This document shows, one piece after another, positions 1-6,269 of a stretch of 6,269 bases of DNA. This stretch comes from Planctomycetota bacterium (GTDB taxonomy: Bacteria; Planctomycetota; Planctomycetia; Pirellulales; UBA7805). Positions within the stretch are counted from its first letter, which is position 1. Each line of letters opens with the position of its first letter. The notes under the pieces were generated by a model, which saw only the letters and a list, made by a program, of their open reading frames with translations, was not told the DNA's origin and made no database searches. Location of the stretch: positions 1 to 6,269 of the forward strand of contig JAUWIQ010000125.1 in the NCBI GenBank assembly GCA_030605285.1. The letters are read 5' to 3'. The translations under genes and the position numbers were made by a program.

Positions 1-1
1 G

Positions 2-76
2 GGGGTCTCGGTGACCGCGCGGAAGGGAACAATACACGTCGCTGGTGACGAAAGGGCCGTGCGGACAGCATCATAA
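2..76 (+). pseudogene. phoH: N-terminal remnant of PhoH before an in-frame stop
   Basis: Reading from base 2 in the same frame as the PhoH ORF gives 24 codons that look like the end of the small N-terminal (KH-like) domain of PhoH proteins, including the segment IHVAGDERAV. TAA follows at 74-76, and the same frame then continues with VLEQLQRRL, which is the usual helix after that domain. Family resemblance therefore runs straight through the stop without a shift. The simplest reading is one gene interrupted by a single-base change, with a glutamate (GAA), glutamine or lysine codon as the likely original. The gene start lies left of the window. Whether the stop is real or a sequencing or assembly error cannot be decided here. 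Confidence 0.6.
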
Positions 77-88
77 GTTCTTGAGCAA

Positions 89-874
89 TTGCAACGACGA
101 CTGCAACAGCGGGGTGCTCTTTTTCCGGACGATGTCACTGATGTACTGGCCCATATCGTAGAATCCGAATCTGACGTTCCCAATCACCCACCGATTGCCA
201 TTCTTCCCAACACGCGTCCGATCCACCCGCGGACGGATGGACAACGCCAGTATGTCGATGCCATTCGCAATCACGATCTGATTTTCGGCGTAGGACCCGC
301 AGGCACAGGAAAAACATTTCTCGCGGTCGCGATGGCGGTGGCCGCGCTTAAAGAAGAAGCGATTCGCAAAATTGTCTTAGTACGTCCAGCTGTGGAGGCT
401 GGTGAGAGTCTTGGCTTTTTGCCCGGTGATATCGAAGCCAAAATCAATCCTTACCTTCGCCCGTTATTGGATGCCTTGAGAGAAATCATCGATTATGACC
501 AATTCAAGCGATATAGTGAGCAAGATGTGATTGAGGTAATCCCACTGGCCTACATGCGAGGTCGAACAATCAACAACGCGTTTATTATTCTGGATGAAGC
601 ACAAAACGCTTCCGTTGCTCAGATGAAGATGTTTCTCACGCGGATGGGCGTAGGGTCCAAAATCGTGGTTGCCGGTGACATTACTCAGATCGATCTTCCC
701 AATCATCAAAAGAGTGGGCTTGTAGATGCTCTGGGGCGGTTACGTAATATTAAAGGCTTTACAAGTGTTACTTTGAAAAAGTCGGATATTGTTCGGCATC
801 GTCTGGTGCAGGACATCGTACGCGCCTATGAAGAGGGCAACCACAGCCCACAACTGAGAGGCAGGAAGACGTGA
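89..874 (+). CDS. phoH: PhoH family ATPase (YbeZ-like), N-terminally incomplete
   Basis: PhoH-family P-loop ATPase, a cytoplasmic NTPase related to the helicase-like YbeZ that works with YbeY in RNA processing. Numbering from the TTG at 89, the Walker A loop GPAGTGKT is at residues 69-76 (bases 293-316). It is followed by the PhoH signature [10 protein letters not shown] and [18 protein letters not shown]. Walker B is IILDEAQ with DEA at 169-171 (bases 593-601), and the sensor-like [12 protein letters not shown] and the C-terminal [14 protein letters not shown] are also present. At 261 residues it is shorter than the usual 310-340 because the N-terminal domain lies upstream of an in-frame TAA (74-76). 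TTG at 89 is only the first possible start after that stop, has no convincing ribosome binding site, and is probably not the native start. No in-frame ATG occurs before the Walker A loop. The stop TGA overlaps the next gene's GTG start. The family call is very secure; the state of the 5' end is not. Confidence 0.93.
   Translation: MQRRLQQRGALFPDDVTDVLAHIVESESDVPNHPPIAILPNTRPIHPRTDGQRQYVDAIRNHDLIFGVGPAGTGKTFLAVAMAVAALKEEAIRKIVLVRPAVEAGESLGFLPGDIEAKINPYLRPLLDALREIIDYDQFKRYSEQDVIEVIPLAYMRGRTINNAFIILDEAQNASVAQMKMFLTRMGVGSKIVVAGDITQIDLPNHQKSGLVDALGRLRNIKGFTSVTLKKSDIVRHRLVQDIVRAYEEGNHSPQLRGRKT
856..868 (+). promoter_or_regulatory. Ribosome binding site for the pgpH-like gene
   Basis: A purine-rich stretch at the very end of phoH contains GAGAGG (856-861), nine bases before the GTG at 871, and AGGAAG (863-868), two bases before it. 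Together with the GTGA start/stop overlap, this supports GTG 871 as the start and suggests translation coupled to phoH. Confidence 0.5.
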
Positions 875-3744
875 ATTCGGGGTTAGGAAAAAAATATCGT
901 GGCCAGCGCGTAGCCGGTTTGGATCCGATTCCTAAACTTTCTACACAGATCTGGCTGGCGGTCACTCGAGGTGACGTTCTGCTGCGGGTGTCGCTCTGTT
1001 TGTTGGCAACGATCATCATGATCGTTGCGACTCGGGCTTGGGCGCCTCCCTTTTCCTATCGGGAAGGATTTACACCACTCAGGGATATCGTGGCCAGCGT
1101 GGACTTCAAGGTGCCCAATCCTAGCAAGGTGGAACGCGAACGGGATTCGGCGCGGCGACTAGCTCGACAGGTCTACTCGAACAATCCGCAGCAACTCAAA
1201 TCGCTCCGTTCGGAGTTGTTGGCAGAAGTTGCCAAACTAACTGCTGCTGAACAATTCGATGAACAAACCCGCAAGGTGTGGACAGCCTTTCTGCCACCTC
1301 CGGTTCCAGATGAAACAGCAGCGGCTGATGATTTACAGATTCTCCAGGATCAATGGCAAAAGCAGTTTGAGGCGTTTCGACCCACACTCGATAGTCCGCG
1401 ACGATTGCAATTTGGTGCTGCAATTGAAAAAGCCTTGGCGGACATCGAAAAACGTGGGCTTTTCGAAAAGCTTGAAAAGGAACAAGGAAACCAGACCGAA
1501 ATCCTGGTCTATCCAGAGCGCGAATGGGAAGCTCGGGAACGTGTCGATGTACGGGATGTACAGATCGCCAATACTAAAATCACCCTGCAGGAAAATCTGC
1601 AGCGAGAATTGGCAAGACTCGAGTTAGAAGCCAAGGATCTTGCGCGACAAAAAGCGAAACAGGTTTACATACATAATTCTGAACCGCTGAAACAATTGCG
1701 TAAAACCCTTTCCGATCAAATTGCGATTCTTCGCAATGCGGAGAGTTATGACCAAGCGACAAAAAGTATCTGGCAACAATTTCTGCCTGCCACCGATGAG
1801 AATTCCAATCCGCTGAGCAGCGCGGAACAACAGGCCTCATTTGAGCAGTTTCGTCAGTTACTTACCGATGACCTTGCTAGTAATTTAGAGACTGTCCTAG
1901 CGGCAACGCTCGGTGAATTTGAGCGTCGCGGCATGCTCACGGATCTCAAGCTCTTGGAAGAGGTGGTTGAAGGAAATCAAGAAGAAATCGTAGTTGTTGA
2001 CGCCCCAGGTAATTCATCACCCGAAACAGTCTCAGTGACTGATGTGCGACTAGCCGACATCAAACCTGTGATTCGAGAAAGCTTGGAACATCAGATTTCC
2101 TCGCTTGAAATTGCGGGGCGCATCTTCAGTTGGCTAGAAAAAAAGCTTCCGGATGCGGTCACATTGCAATACCGCGCGGCGACTGAGGAGGATACCGATC
2201 GCTTGACCGCACCTGAGTTGGCTGGGCGAGCAAGCTACTGGTTACAAAGCCGGCTGCCAACAACGCTGACCTACGATGACCAGCGAGCCCAGGAAGTGCG
2301 GGATGCCGCGGCAGATGAGGTTGTTCCCCAAGATTTTGCGACTCCGTACCACGCCGGCGACGATGCCCTGGCCAAGGCCGATCGACCAATTGATGTCGAA
2401 ATAAATGAGCTCTTGCGGGCAGAGTACCAGGCCCGATTGCAACACCTAACCCCAAGTGCCATGTTCAGCCGTCTGTTGGCAGTCTTTGGTATGTATCTGG
2501 CAATTTATTCTTTATGCGGCCTGTTCATCTACTTTCGCTTCCCAGAAATCCTCATTGATTTGCGATGTTTTTGTAGTCTTTTGGCGTTAACCGTGCTGAC
2601 TGTCGTGGTCTGCTACCTTTCCGACAGTTGGAAAGTAGAAGTGATTCCCATCCTCCTTTTTGGCATGACGGTTGCGATCGCCTACAACCAAGAAATCAGC
2701 TTGTTGATGGTGGCTGCCGTGGGCTTGATCGTCGTCCTACTGTTGGGTCACGGCCTGACAGCGTTCGTGATTATGATGGCGGCGACGGCAACCGCCATCC
2801 TTATGCTGCGGCGCATCCGCAGTCGTGTAAAACTAGTCTATGTTGGATTCTGTTCTGGAACGGTAGCTATGCTCACGGCGATTGGCGTGAGTATTGTCGA
2901 TGGGCAACCTTTAGATCCGGTGCTGCTTGCTGAAGCCGGCCGCTTTTTTCTCTGGGGAGTCGTGTCTGGATTTGCAATGACCGGCCTCTTGCCTTTCATT
3001 GAACATCTCTTTGGTGTACTAACTGAGATTAGCCTATTGGAACTTGGCGACGTAGCCCACCCGCTACTACAGGAATTAGTGCGACGAGCACCAGGCACGT
3101 ACAATCACTCCATCAATGTTGCTTCGATGTCGGAAGCAGCGGCAGAGAGCATTGGTGCGCAGGGGCTACTTCTCCGCGTGGGGGCCTATTTTCATGATAT
3201 CGGTAAAATGTTGAAACCGCAGTACTTTGTTGAAAACCAAGGAGAGGGTGCCAGTCGTCATGAATCTCTTGTTCCTGCGATGAGTACACTGATCATCATC
3301 GCACACGTTAAGGATGGTGCCGACCTTGCACGCCAACATCATCTTCCACGATCGATTATTGACTTCATTCAGCAGCATCATGGTACGACACTTGTAGAAT
3401 ATTTTTATCAACGCGCAAGTGAACATTCGCAGACAAATCCTGACGGGACCGAGATCGACGAAAACGCCTTTCGCTATCCGGGACCCAAGCCACAAACCAA
3501 AGAGACGGGCATCTTAATGCTGGCCGATGCCGTGGAAAGCGCCAGTCGTGTTCTCGTTGAACCGACACCCGCAAGAATTGAAAGTCTGGTCACGGAGATC
3601 GCCATGAAACGGTTGCTCGACGGACAACTCGATGAATGCGGTCTCACGCTACAGGAGGTCCGCACGGTACAGGACAGTCTGGTGAAATCGTTAATCGCAG
3701 TTTACCATGGTCGGGTAAAATATCCTGACCAGAAAACGGCCTAG
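871..3744 (+). CDS. pgpH: 7TM-HD membrane phosphohydrolase, PgpH type, with duplicated sensor region
   Basis: Membrane protein of the 7TMR-HDED / 7TM / HD family; characterised members (PgpH) hydrolyse cyclic-di-AMP. That substrate is inferred here. Order in the 957 residues: N-terminal membrane helix about 38-55; a long extracytoplasmic region about 58-530; seven membrane helices at about 535-555, 566-584, 591-605, 609-626, 628-646, 655-675 and 691-711; cytoplasmic HD domain from about 735 to the end. All expected metal ligands are present: H746 (TYNHS), H775-D776 (YFHDIGK), H812, H836-H837 (QQHHGT) and D886 (LADAVES), plus the family motif RYPGPKPQ. The protein is roughly 240 residues longer than Firmicutes PgpH, which is about 710-720. 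Most of the excess is a tandem duplication in the extracytoplasmic part (88-251 and 252-413), plus a 36-residue repeat (413-448 and 449-484). The GTG start overlaps the phoH stop by four bases. It sits between phoH and ybeY, as in Firmicutes. Confidence 0.95.
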   Translation: MNSGLGKKYRGQRVAGLDPIPKLSTQIWLAVTRGDVLLRVSLCLLATIIMIVATRAWAPPFSYREGFTPLRDIVASVDFKVPNPSKVERERDSARRLARQVYSNNPQQLKSLRSELLAEVAKLTAAEQFDEQTRKVWTAFLPPPVPDETAAADDLQILQDQWQKQFEAFRPTLDSPRRLQFGAAIEKALADIEKRGLFEKLEKEQGNQTEILVYPEREWEARERVDVRDVQIANTKITLQENLQRELARLELEAKDLARQKAKQVYIHNSEPLKQLRKTLSDQIAILRNAESYDQATKSIWQQFLPATDENSNPLSSAEQQASFEQFRQLLTDDLASNLETVLAATLGEFERRGMLTDLKLLEEVVEGNQEEIVVVDAPGNSSPETVSVTDVRLADIKPVIRESLEHQISSLEIAGRIFSWLEKKLPDAVTLQYRAATEEDTDRLTAPELAGRASYWLQSRLPTTLTYDDQRAQEVRDAAADEVVPQDFATPYHAGDDALAKADRPIDVEINELLRAEYQARLQHLTPSAMFSRLLAVFGMYLAIYSLCGLFIYFRFPEILIDLRCFCSLLALTVLTVVVCYLSDSWKVEVIPILLFGMTVAIAYNQEISLLMVAAVGLIVVLLLGHGLTAFVIMMAATATAILMLRRIRSRVKLVYVGFCSGTVAMLTAIGVSIVDGQPLDPVLLAEAGRFFLWGVVSGFAMTGLLPFIEHLFGVLTEISLLELGDVAHPLLQELVRRAPGTYNHSINVASMSEAAAESIGAQGLLLRVGAYFHDIGKMLKPQYFVENQGEGASRHESLVPAMSTLIIIAHVKDGADLARQHHLPRSIIDFIQQHHGTTLVEYFYQRASEHSQTNPDGTEIDENAFRYPGPKPQTKETGILMLADAVESASRVLVEPTPARIESLVTEIAMKRLLDGQLDECGLTLQEVRTVQDSLVKSLIAVYHGRVKYPDQKTA
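1132..2106 (+). repeat. Tandem duplication inside the PgpH sensor domain (two units)
   Basis: Protein-level tandem repeat within the pgpH-like gene. Unit 1 is residues 88-251 (about 1132-1623) and unit 2 is residues 252-413 (about 1624-2109). Matching landmarks are ARQVYSNN / [17 protein letters not shown] / [15 protein letters not shown] / [14 protein letters not shown] / [17 protein letters not shown] / VSVTDVRLA and ELARLE / QISSLE. The distance between the two VY pairs (102 and 266) and between the two tryptophans (137 and 301) is exactly 164 residues, so the first part aligns without gaps; the later part is offset by two (162). The DNA copies are clearly diverged, so the event is old and the repeat is not an assembly artefact. 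Confidence 0.9.
2107..2322 (+). repeat. Second short tandem duplication, 36-residue helical unit
   Basis: Right after the large duplication, residues 413-448 and 449-484 of the PgpH-like protein repeat each other with a period of 36: [15 protein letters not shown] against [15 protein letters not shown], followed by DAVTL against TTLTY. The tryptophans are at 421 and 457. The second copy leads into the juxtamembrane part typical of the family ([14 protein letters not shown]), so the first copy looks like the inserted or duplicated one. Confidence 0.75.
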
Positions 3745-3930
3745 GAAATGAATAGTTGTCAAACTTCTGATCTGCCCGGCGCAGAATCCCGAAGTTGGGG
3801 GTATAATAGGAGGATGCCACATCAACTGCTTATAGAAACTAAAAGTTCGCCACCAACGGGATCGACTTCCAGGATTTTCCGAACAGCATTCATACTCTCC
3901 TTTGGCCCTCATTTTTCTCTTAACGAATAG
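3745..3930 (+). other. 186-base gap between pgpH and ybeY with possible promoter-like signals
   Basis: This is the only substantial non-coding stretch in the operon. It holds a perfect TATAAT (3802-3807) followed directly by AGGAGG (3808-3813) and an ATG (3814). It also holds a small imperfect hairpin at 3769-3788 (stem TCTGC/GCAGA with flanking pairs and one bulged A) without a T run. A 39-codon frame from ATG 3814 ends with TAG at 3928-3930, immediately before the ybeY ATG. Its product resembles nothing I know, and AGGAGG is too close to that ATG to serve it. The region is a plausible site for an internal promoter or leader of ybeY and the CBS gene, but nothing here is proven. Confidence 0.5.
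3802..3807 (+). promoter_or_regulatory. Candidate -10 element upstream of ybeY
   Basis: TATAAT matches the sigma-70 -10 consensus exactly and lies about 124 bases before the ybeY start, in the only real intergenic gap of the operon. No -35 hexamer is visible at the expected 16-18 base spacing; the nearest TTGTCA (3756-3761) is 40 bases away. There is also no extended -10 TG. It could be chance. Confidence 0.25.
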
Positions 3931-4407
3931 ATGATTGGTACAACGAATCGATCCATCATTGTAACCATCAGTAATCAGACTGGCGATTCAACCGTTGATG
4001 AGTCCCGACTGCGCAGTGCGGTAAGGCATGTATTAGAAAGCAACGCCATCCACACCGCGATTGTAGGCGTTGCGGTCCTCTCCGATGAAAGCATCCGGCG
4101 ACTCAACCGGGATTTTCTCCAACACGATAATGCAACAGATGTGCTGAGTTTTCCCCTCACAATGGACTGCGAGACACTCGAAGGGGACATTGCCATCAGT
4201 CTTGATACCGCGACAGCTCGGGCAAAGGATTACGATTGGGAAGTTGCTGATGAATTGCTACTCTACGTGATCCATGGGGCGCTCCATTTGGTCGGCTATC
4301 GTGACAAATCGGAGAGTTCGATTGCAGAAATGCGTGCCCAGGAAGTTGCCATGCTGGCACATTTTGGGCTCAGACCACGTTACCACGATCCAGTGATCAG
4401 CTCTTGA
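3931..4407 (+). CDS. ybeY: YbeY endoribonuclease / rRNA maturation factor with altered third zinc ligand
   Basis: YbeY (UPF0054) family, 158 residues, normal length. Known members are zinc-dependent single-strand endoribonucleases acting in 16S rRNA 3' maturation and ribosome quality control. Supporting motifs are IRRLNRDFLQHDNATDVLSF, with the invariant TDVLSFP, then GDIAIS and the metal motif IHGALHLVGYRD near the C-terminus. The family consensus at the metal site is H-G-x-L-H-L-x-G-Y-D-H. Here H115 and H119 are kept, but the third position is D125 and the preceding D is R124. Aspartate could still bind zinc, so an active enzyme remains likely (inference). ATG 3931 is the only ATG that gives a complete N-terminus; no Shine-Dalgarno precedes it. 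The stop TGA shares one base with the next gene's ATG. Its place between a PhoH-type ATPase and a CorC-type protein matches the ybeZYX cluster. Confidence 0.93.
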   Translation: MIGTTNRSIIVTISNQTGDSTVDESRLRSAVRHVLESNAIHTAIVGVAVLSDESIRRLNRDFLQHDNATDVLSFPLTMDCETLEGDIAISLDTATARAKDYDWEVADELLLYVIHGALHLVGYRDKSESSIAEMRAQEVAMLAHFGLRPRYHDPVISS

Positions 4408-5837
4408 TGAAGGAGAATTATTACGCAGTGAGCCCAGATATGTTTTTCTGGATTGCCGGTATCAGCCTCGTGATTACGAGTATCGCTGCGATTGGCACAC
4501 GTGCATTGCGAGAATTTTCCAGGCATGAACTGGAGATCCTTTGTCGCAAATACAAATCTGATTTGAAATTCAGCGAAATTCTTCGCTATGACGATCAGGT
4601 GGCCGTTAGCATTGAAAGTCTCAATGTCGCAACTACGGCGATCTTTGTTACTGCCTCATCCTTCTTCGTGATCCTCAGTAGCAAAGGGGAAACACCGCAC
4701 AATTGGTCGGCTTTCTGGTGGTCGTCTTTCTGGATCAGTTCTTCGGTAGCCGCGCTCGCCCTCATGATGTGCAAAATCTGGTTTCCCTGGGCAGTCGTTC
4801 GCCTCTGGGCAACTCCGATTCTATTTTACACTTGGCAGTTCTGGAGACGAATCAGCCAAATTCTTACACCCTTTGTCCTGGCCGCCCGTTGCGTCGACAC
4901 AATTATGCATCGTCTCGCAGGTCGACCTCAGGTTGAGCCTACTGAAGACCTGTTTGAAGAGGAGCTCCGGTCGATTGTGAGTGAAGGGCACCGTGAGGGT
5001 CTGCTGGAAGAAGACGCAAGGGAAATGATCCAGGGCGTCATGGAACTAAGCGATGTCGATGTGGCCAAGGTGATGACACCACGGACTGATGTGGTGATGA
5101 TGTCTGTTGAGTTATCCTGGGATGAAATCATCCATTTCGTGATTGGATGTGCACACACTCGTATCCCGGTCCATGGTAAGACGCGCGACGATATTGTCGG
5201 CATACTTTATGTCAAAGATCTCCTGCCTCTGATAGCATCGCCGGATGCTAGGCCTCTACTTCGGGAGGTGCTACGAACTCCCTATTACGTCCCCGAAACC
5301 AAGCGGTTGGATAATTTACTGACAGAATTCCAACAGACCCACAATCATATGGCCCTGGTCCTTGATGAATACGGTGGCGTTTCTGGATTGGTGTCGATCG
5401 AAGATGTCCTGGAGGAAATCGTTGGCGATATCGTGGATGAGTATGACAAGGAAACAGAAGAGGAATTTCAGTTTATTGACGACCAAACCGTTGAGATTTT
5501 GGCCCGCGTTCATCTTGACGAAATCAACGAACAGTTCGATTTAGAAATCCCAGAGGATGGCGATTACGATACCATCGGGGGTTTTGTTTTCAGCCAACTG
5601 GGACATATCCCCATGGTGGGGGAGGAAGTTTATTGGGGTGACGTTCGCATTGAAGTAACGGAGGCTAGCCGTCGCCGCATCGAACGAGTGCAGCTACAAC
5701 TTCCTACAGCCCAACATCCTGAAGATCGTCGTGACACTGCCTATTGGCCCCGTGCTTGCACACAGCAATGCACGGTTTGCTCACGCGGTTCTCGTCAGCT
5801 CATTTCCCAAGCAAATCACGGCAGACTACCGAACTAG
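4407..5837 (+). CDS. DUF21/CBS-pair/CorC_HlyC membrane protein (hemolysin C / CNNM family)
   Basis: Inner-membrane protein of the CorC/CNNM group, whose members are linked to Mg2+/Co2+ movement. From ATG 4407 (476 residues): membrane helices about 12-31, 73-92, 100-123 and 125-147 (DUF21 region); linker with DLFEEELRSIVSEG; CBS pair about 222-345, with VMTPRTDV at 222 and LVLDEYGGVSGLVSIEDVLEE including D320; CorC_HlyC domain about 352-431, including YDTIGGFVFSQLGHIPMVGEE. The back half is textbook. The DUF21 part lacks the usual small-residue/SGSE-type TM1 motif and the GNN-type TM2 motif, having instead GTRALREFSRHELE and ESLNVATT. I associate this variant with planctomycetes. The last ~45 residues (tail rich in C, R, Q) fit no family pattern and contain a hairpin-forming sequence. 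Starts possible: TTG 4404, ATG 4407 (overlaps the ybeY stop) or GTG 4428, which has AAGGAG 12 bases upstream. Confidence 0.9.
   Translation: MKENYYAVSPDMFFWIAGISLVITSIAAIGTRALREFSRHELEILCRKYKSDLKFSEILRYDDQVAVSIESLNVATTAIFVTASSFFVILSSKGETPHNWSAFWWSSFWISSSVAALALMMCKIWFPWAVVRLWATPILFYTWQFWRRISQILTPFVLAARCVDTIMHRLAGRPQVEPTEDLFEEELRSIVSEGHREGLLEEDAREMIQGVMELSDVDVAKVMTPRTDVVMMSVELSWDEIIHFVIGCAHTRIPVHGKTRDDIVGILYVKDLLPLIASPDARPLLREVLRTPYYVPETKRLDNLLTEFQQTHNHMALVLDEYGGVSGLVSIEDVLEEIVGDIVDEYDKETEEEFQFIDDQTVEILARVHLDEINEQFDLEIPEDGDYDTIGGFVFSQLGHIPMVGEEVYWGDVRIEVTEASRRRIERVQLQLPTAQHPEDRRDTAYWPRACTQQCTVCSRGSRQLISQANHGRLPN
4410..4415 (+). promoter_or_regulatory. Shine-Dalgarno AAGGAG that may set the CBS-protein start
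   Basis: AAGGAG lies three bases inside the frame if translation begins at ATG 4407, but 12 bases before the in-frame GTG at 4428. The spacing is a little long. It raises the possibility that GTG 4428 is the real start, giving a protein seven residues shorter that begins just before the first membrane helix. Confidence 0.4.
5750..5775 (+). terminator. Strong hairpin, possible terminator at the end of the operon
   Basis: CCGTGC (5750-5755) pairs with GCACGG (5770-5775), and TTGC (5756-5759) pairs with GCAA (5765-5768). This makes a ten-pair stem with one bulged T (5769) and an ACACA loop. TTT follows on the + strand (5776-5778), a weak T run; there is none in the - direction. It lies within the annotated CBS-protein frame but after its recognisable last domain, just before convergent dnaE. 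It could end operon transcription, or be an unused structure. Confidence 0.4.
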
Positions 5838-5866
5838 CCGCTGCAATGGGTCCGTTTACCACAATC

Positions 5867-6269
5867 TTAAAGAGAGCCCGCAACCTGCCGTTGTCGTCTT
5901 CCCAGCGGTCGCGTTTGGACAGGCAACGATACCACCGTCTTAAAGTTGTCATTTCCCAACAATTCCTCAACCCGCGACTTCATCTCGGTACTGTTTTCAA
6001 TACCCATCGCATCACATTCGCACCGTACCTGCATGCCGTTACGCAGGCATAGCGTAAGTTCCAGACTGCAATGGCCCGGGTAGCGCCGTAGGATTTCATA
6101 CAATTTCTCGAGACGCTCCAGACCGTGTTTCGCCTCGTTCACGCGAATCCGCACAGAAGAAGTAAAACGTTTTGACATCTCGTTGAGAGGAATCAGATCG
6201 TTGACAATCAAATTGATTTCCTCACTCCCTGGTCTCCGGTCGACCGCTCCACGAACCACCAGAATTGCA
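5867..6269 (-). CDS. dnaE: DNA polymerase III alpha subunit, C-terminal end (partial)
   Basis: C-terminal 133 codons or so of the replicative polymerase alpha subunit; the frame stays open through the right window edge, so the start and all catalytic domains are outside. The opening residues VVRGAVDRRPGSEE and NLIVNDLIPL are the end of the DnaE OB-fold region. The following stretch, VRIRVNEAKHGLERLEKL, RRYPGHCSLEL and the segment up to about KSRVEELLGND, matches the usual C-terminal domain involved in clamp and clamp-loader contacts. The GTG at 6257-6259 is an internal valine, not a start. The gene ends with TAA at 5867-5869, 29 bases from the stop of the convergent CBS-protein gene, and is not part of that operon. 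The family call rests on the OB-fold end and overall pattern; the short length leaves a little doubt. Confidence 0.85.
   Translation of the reverse strand, partial: AILVVRGAVDRRPGSEEINLIVNDLIPLNEMSKRFTSSVRIRVNEAKHGLERLEKLYEILRRYPGHCSLELTLCLRNGMQVRCECDAMGIENSTEMKSRVEELLGNDNFKTVVSLPVQTRPLGRRQRQVAGSL

Noticed and set aside
74..76. Recoded stop (TAA read as an amino acid)
   Set aside because: dnaE in the same window ends at a TAA in the expected place, and no recoding element is visible near 74-76.
1259..1627. 122-residue frame inside the pgpH-like gene
   Set aside because: It is in another frame of a well-supported gene, and its composition is what a shifted frame gives.
3769..3788. Hairpin as an intrinsic terminator after pgpH
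   Set aside because: The stem is short, has a bulge and no T run follows, so it does not look like a terminator.
3691..3912. 73-residue frame on the - strand across the pgpH end and the spacer
   Set aside because: It overlaps the conserved pgpH C-terminus, resembles no known protein and has no start signal; it is most likely a chance frame.
3748..3930. 60-codon frame filling the pgpH-ybeY gap as a separate gene
   Set aside because: It has no recognisable product, no Shine-Dalgarno before its first ATG and an unremarkable composition. It is kept only as a note on the spacer.
5744..6052. 102-residue + strand frame opposite dnaE
   Set aside because: It lies antisense to the conserved dnaE C-terminus and has no family resemblance; it is a shadow frame.
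6030..6052. Inverted repeat ATGCC/GGCAT
   Set aside because: It is a five-base stem inside the coding part of dnaE with no supporting context.

Overview
The window reads as chromosomal housekeeping DNA from a bacterium, most likely a planctomycete (Pirellulales-like). The gene order, the style of the HD-domain membrane protein, the unusual membrane domain of the CBS protein and the DnaE C-terminus all point that way. This is recognition from memory of these families, not a database result. No tRNA, rRNA, mobile element or CRISPR array is visible.

Layout. Four genes run on the + strand in close order: phoH (5' end cut by the window edge and interrupted by an in-frame TAA at 74-76), a pgpH-like 7TM-HD phosphohydrolase (871-3744), ybeY (3931-4407), and a DUF21/CBS/CorC_HlyC membrane protein (4407-5837). 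Junctions are tight: phoH and pgpH share a GTGA overlap, and ybeY and the CBS gene share one base (TGATG). The only sizeable gap is 186 bases between pgpH and ybeY. After the operon, the 3' end of dnaE (DNA polymerase III alpha) comes in convergently on the - strand (5867 to the window edge), leaving 29 bases between the two stop codons.

How the genes fit together. phoH-ybeY-corC is the core of the gammaproteobacterial ybeZ-ybeY-ybeX cluster, which is tied to rRNA maturation and ribosome quality control. phoH-pgpH-ybeY is the Firmicutes arrangement. This window combines the two, so an RNA-processing pair (PhoH-family ATPase and YbeY endoribonuclease) sits with a membrane-bound HD phosphodiesterase of the cyclic-di-AMP type and a putative divalent-cation membrane protein.

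No clearly new multi-gene system is present. The points worth a second look are within genes: the tandem duplication of the extracellular sensor region of the PgpH-like protein (164-residue period) with a second 36-residue duplication after it; a YbeY whose third zinc-ligand histidine is replaced by aspartate; a DUF21 domain without the usual TM1 and TM2 motifs; the stop codon inside phoH; and a strong hairpin inside the atypical C-terminal tail of the CBS protein, which suggests that the true gene end is earlier.
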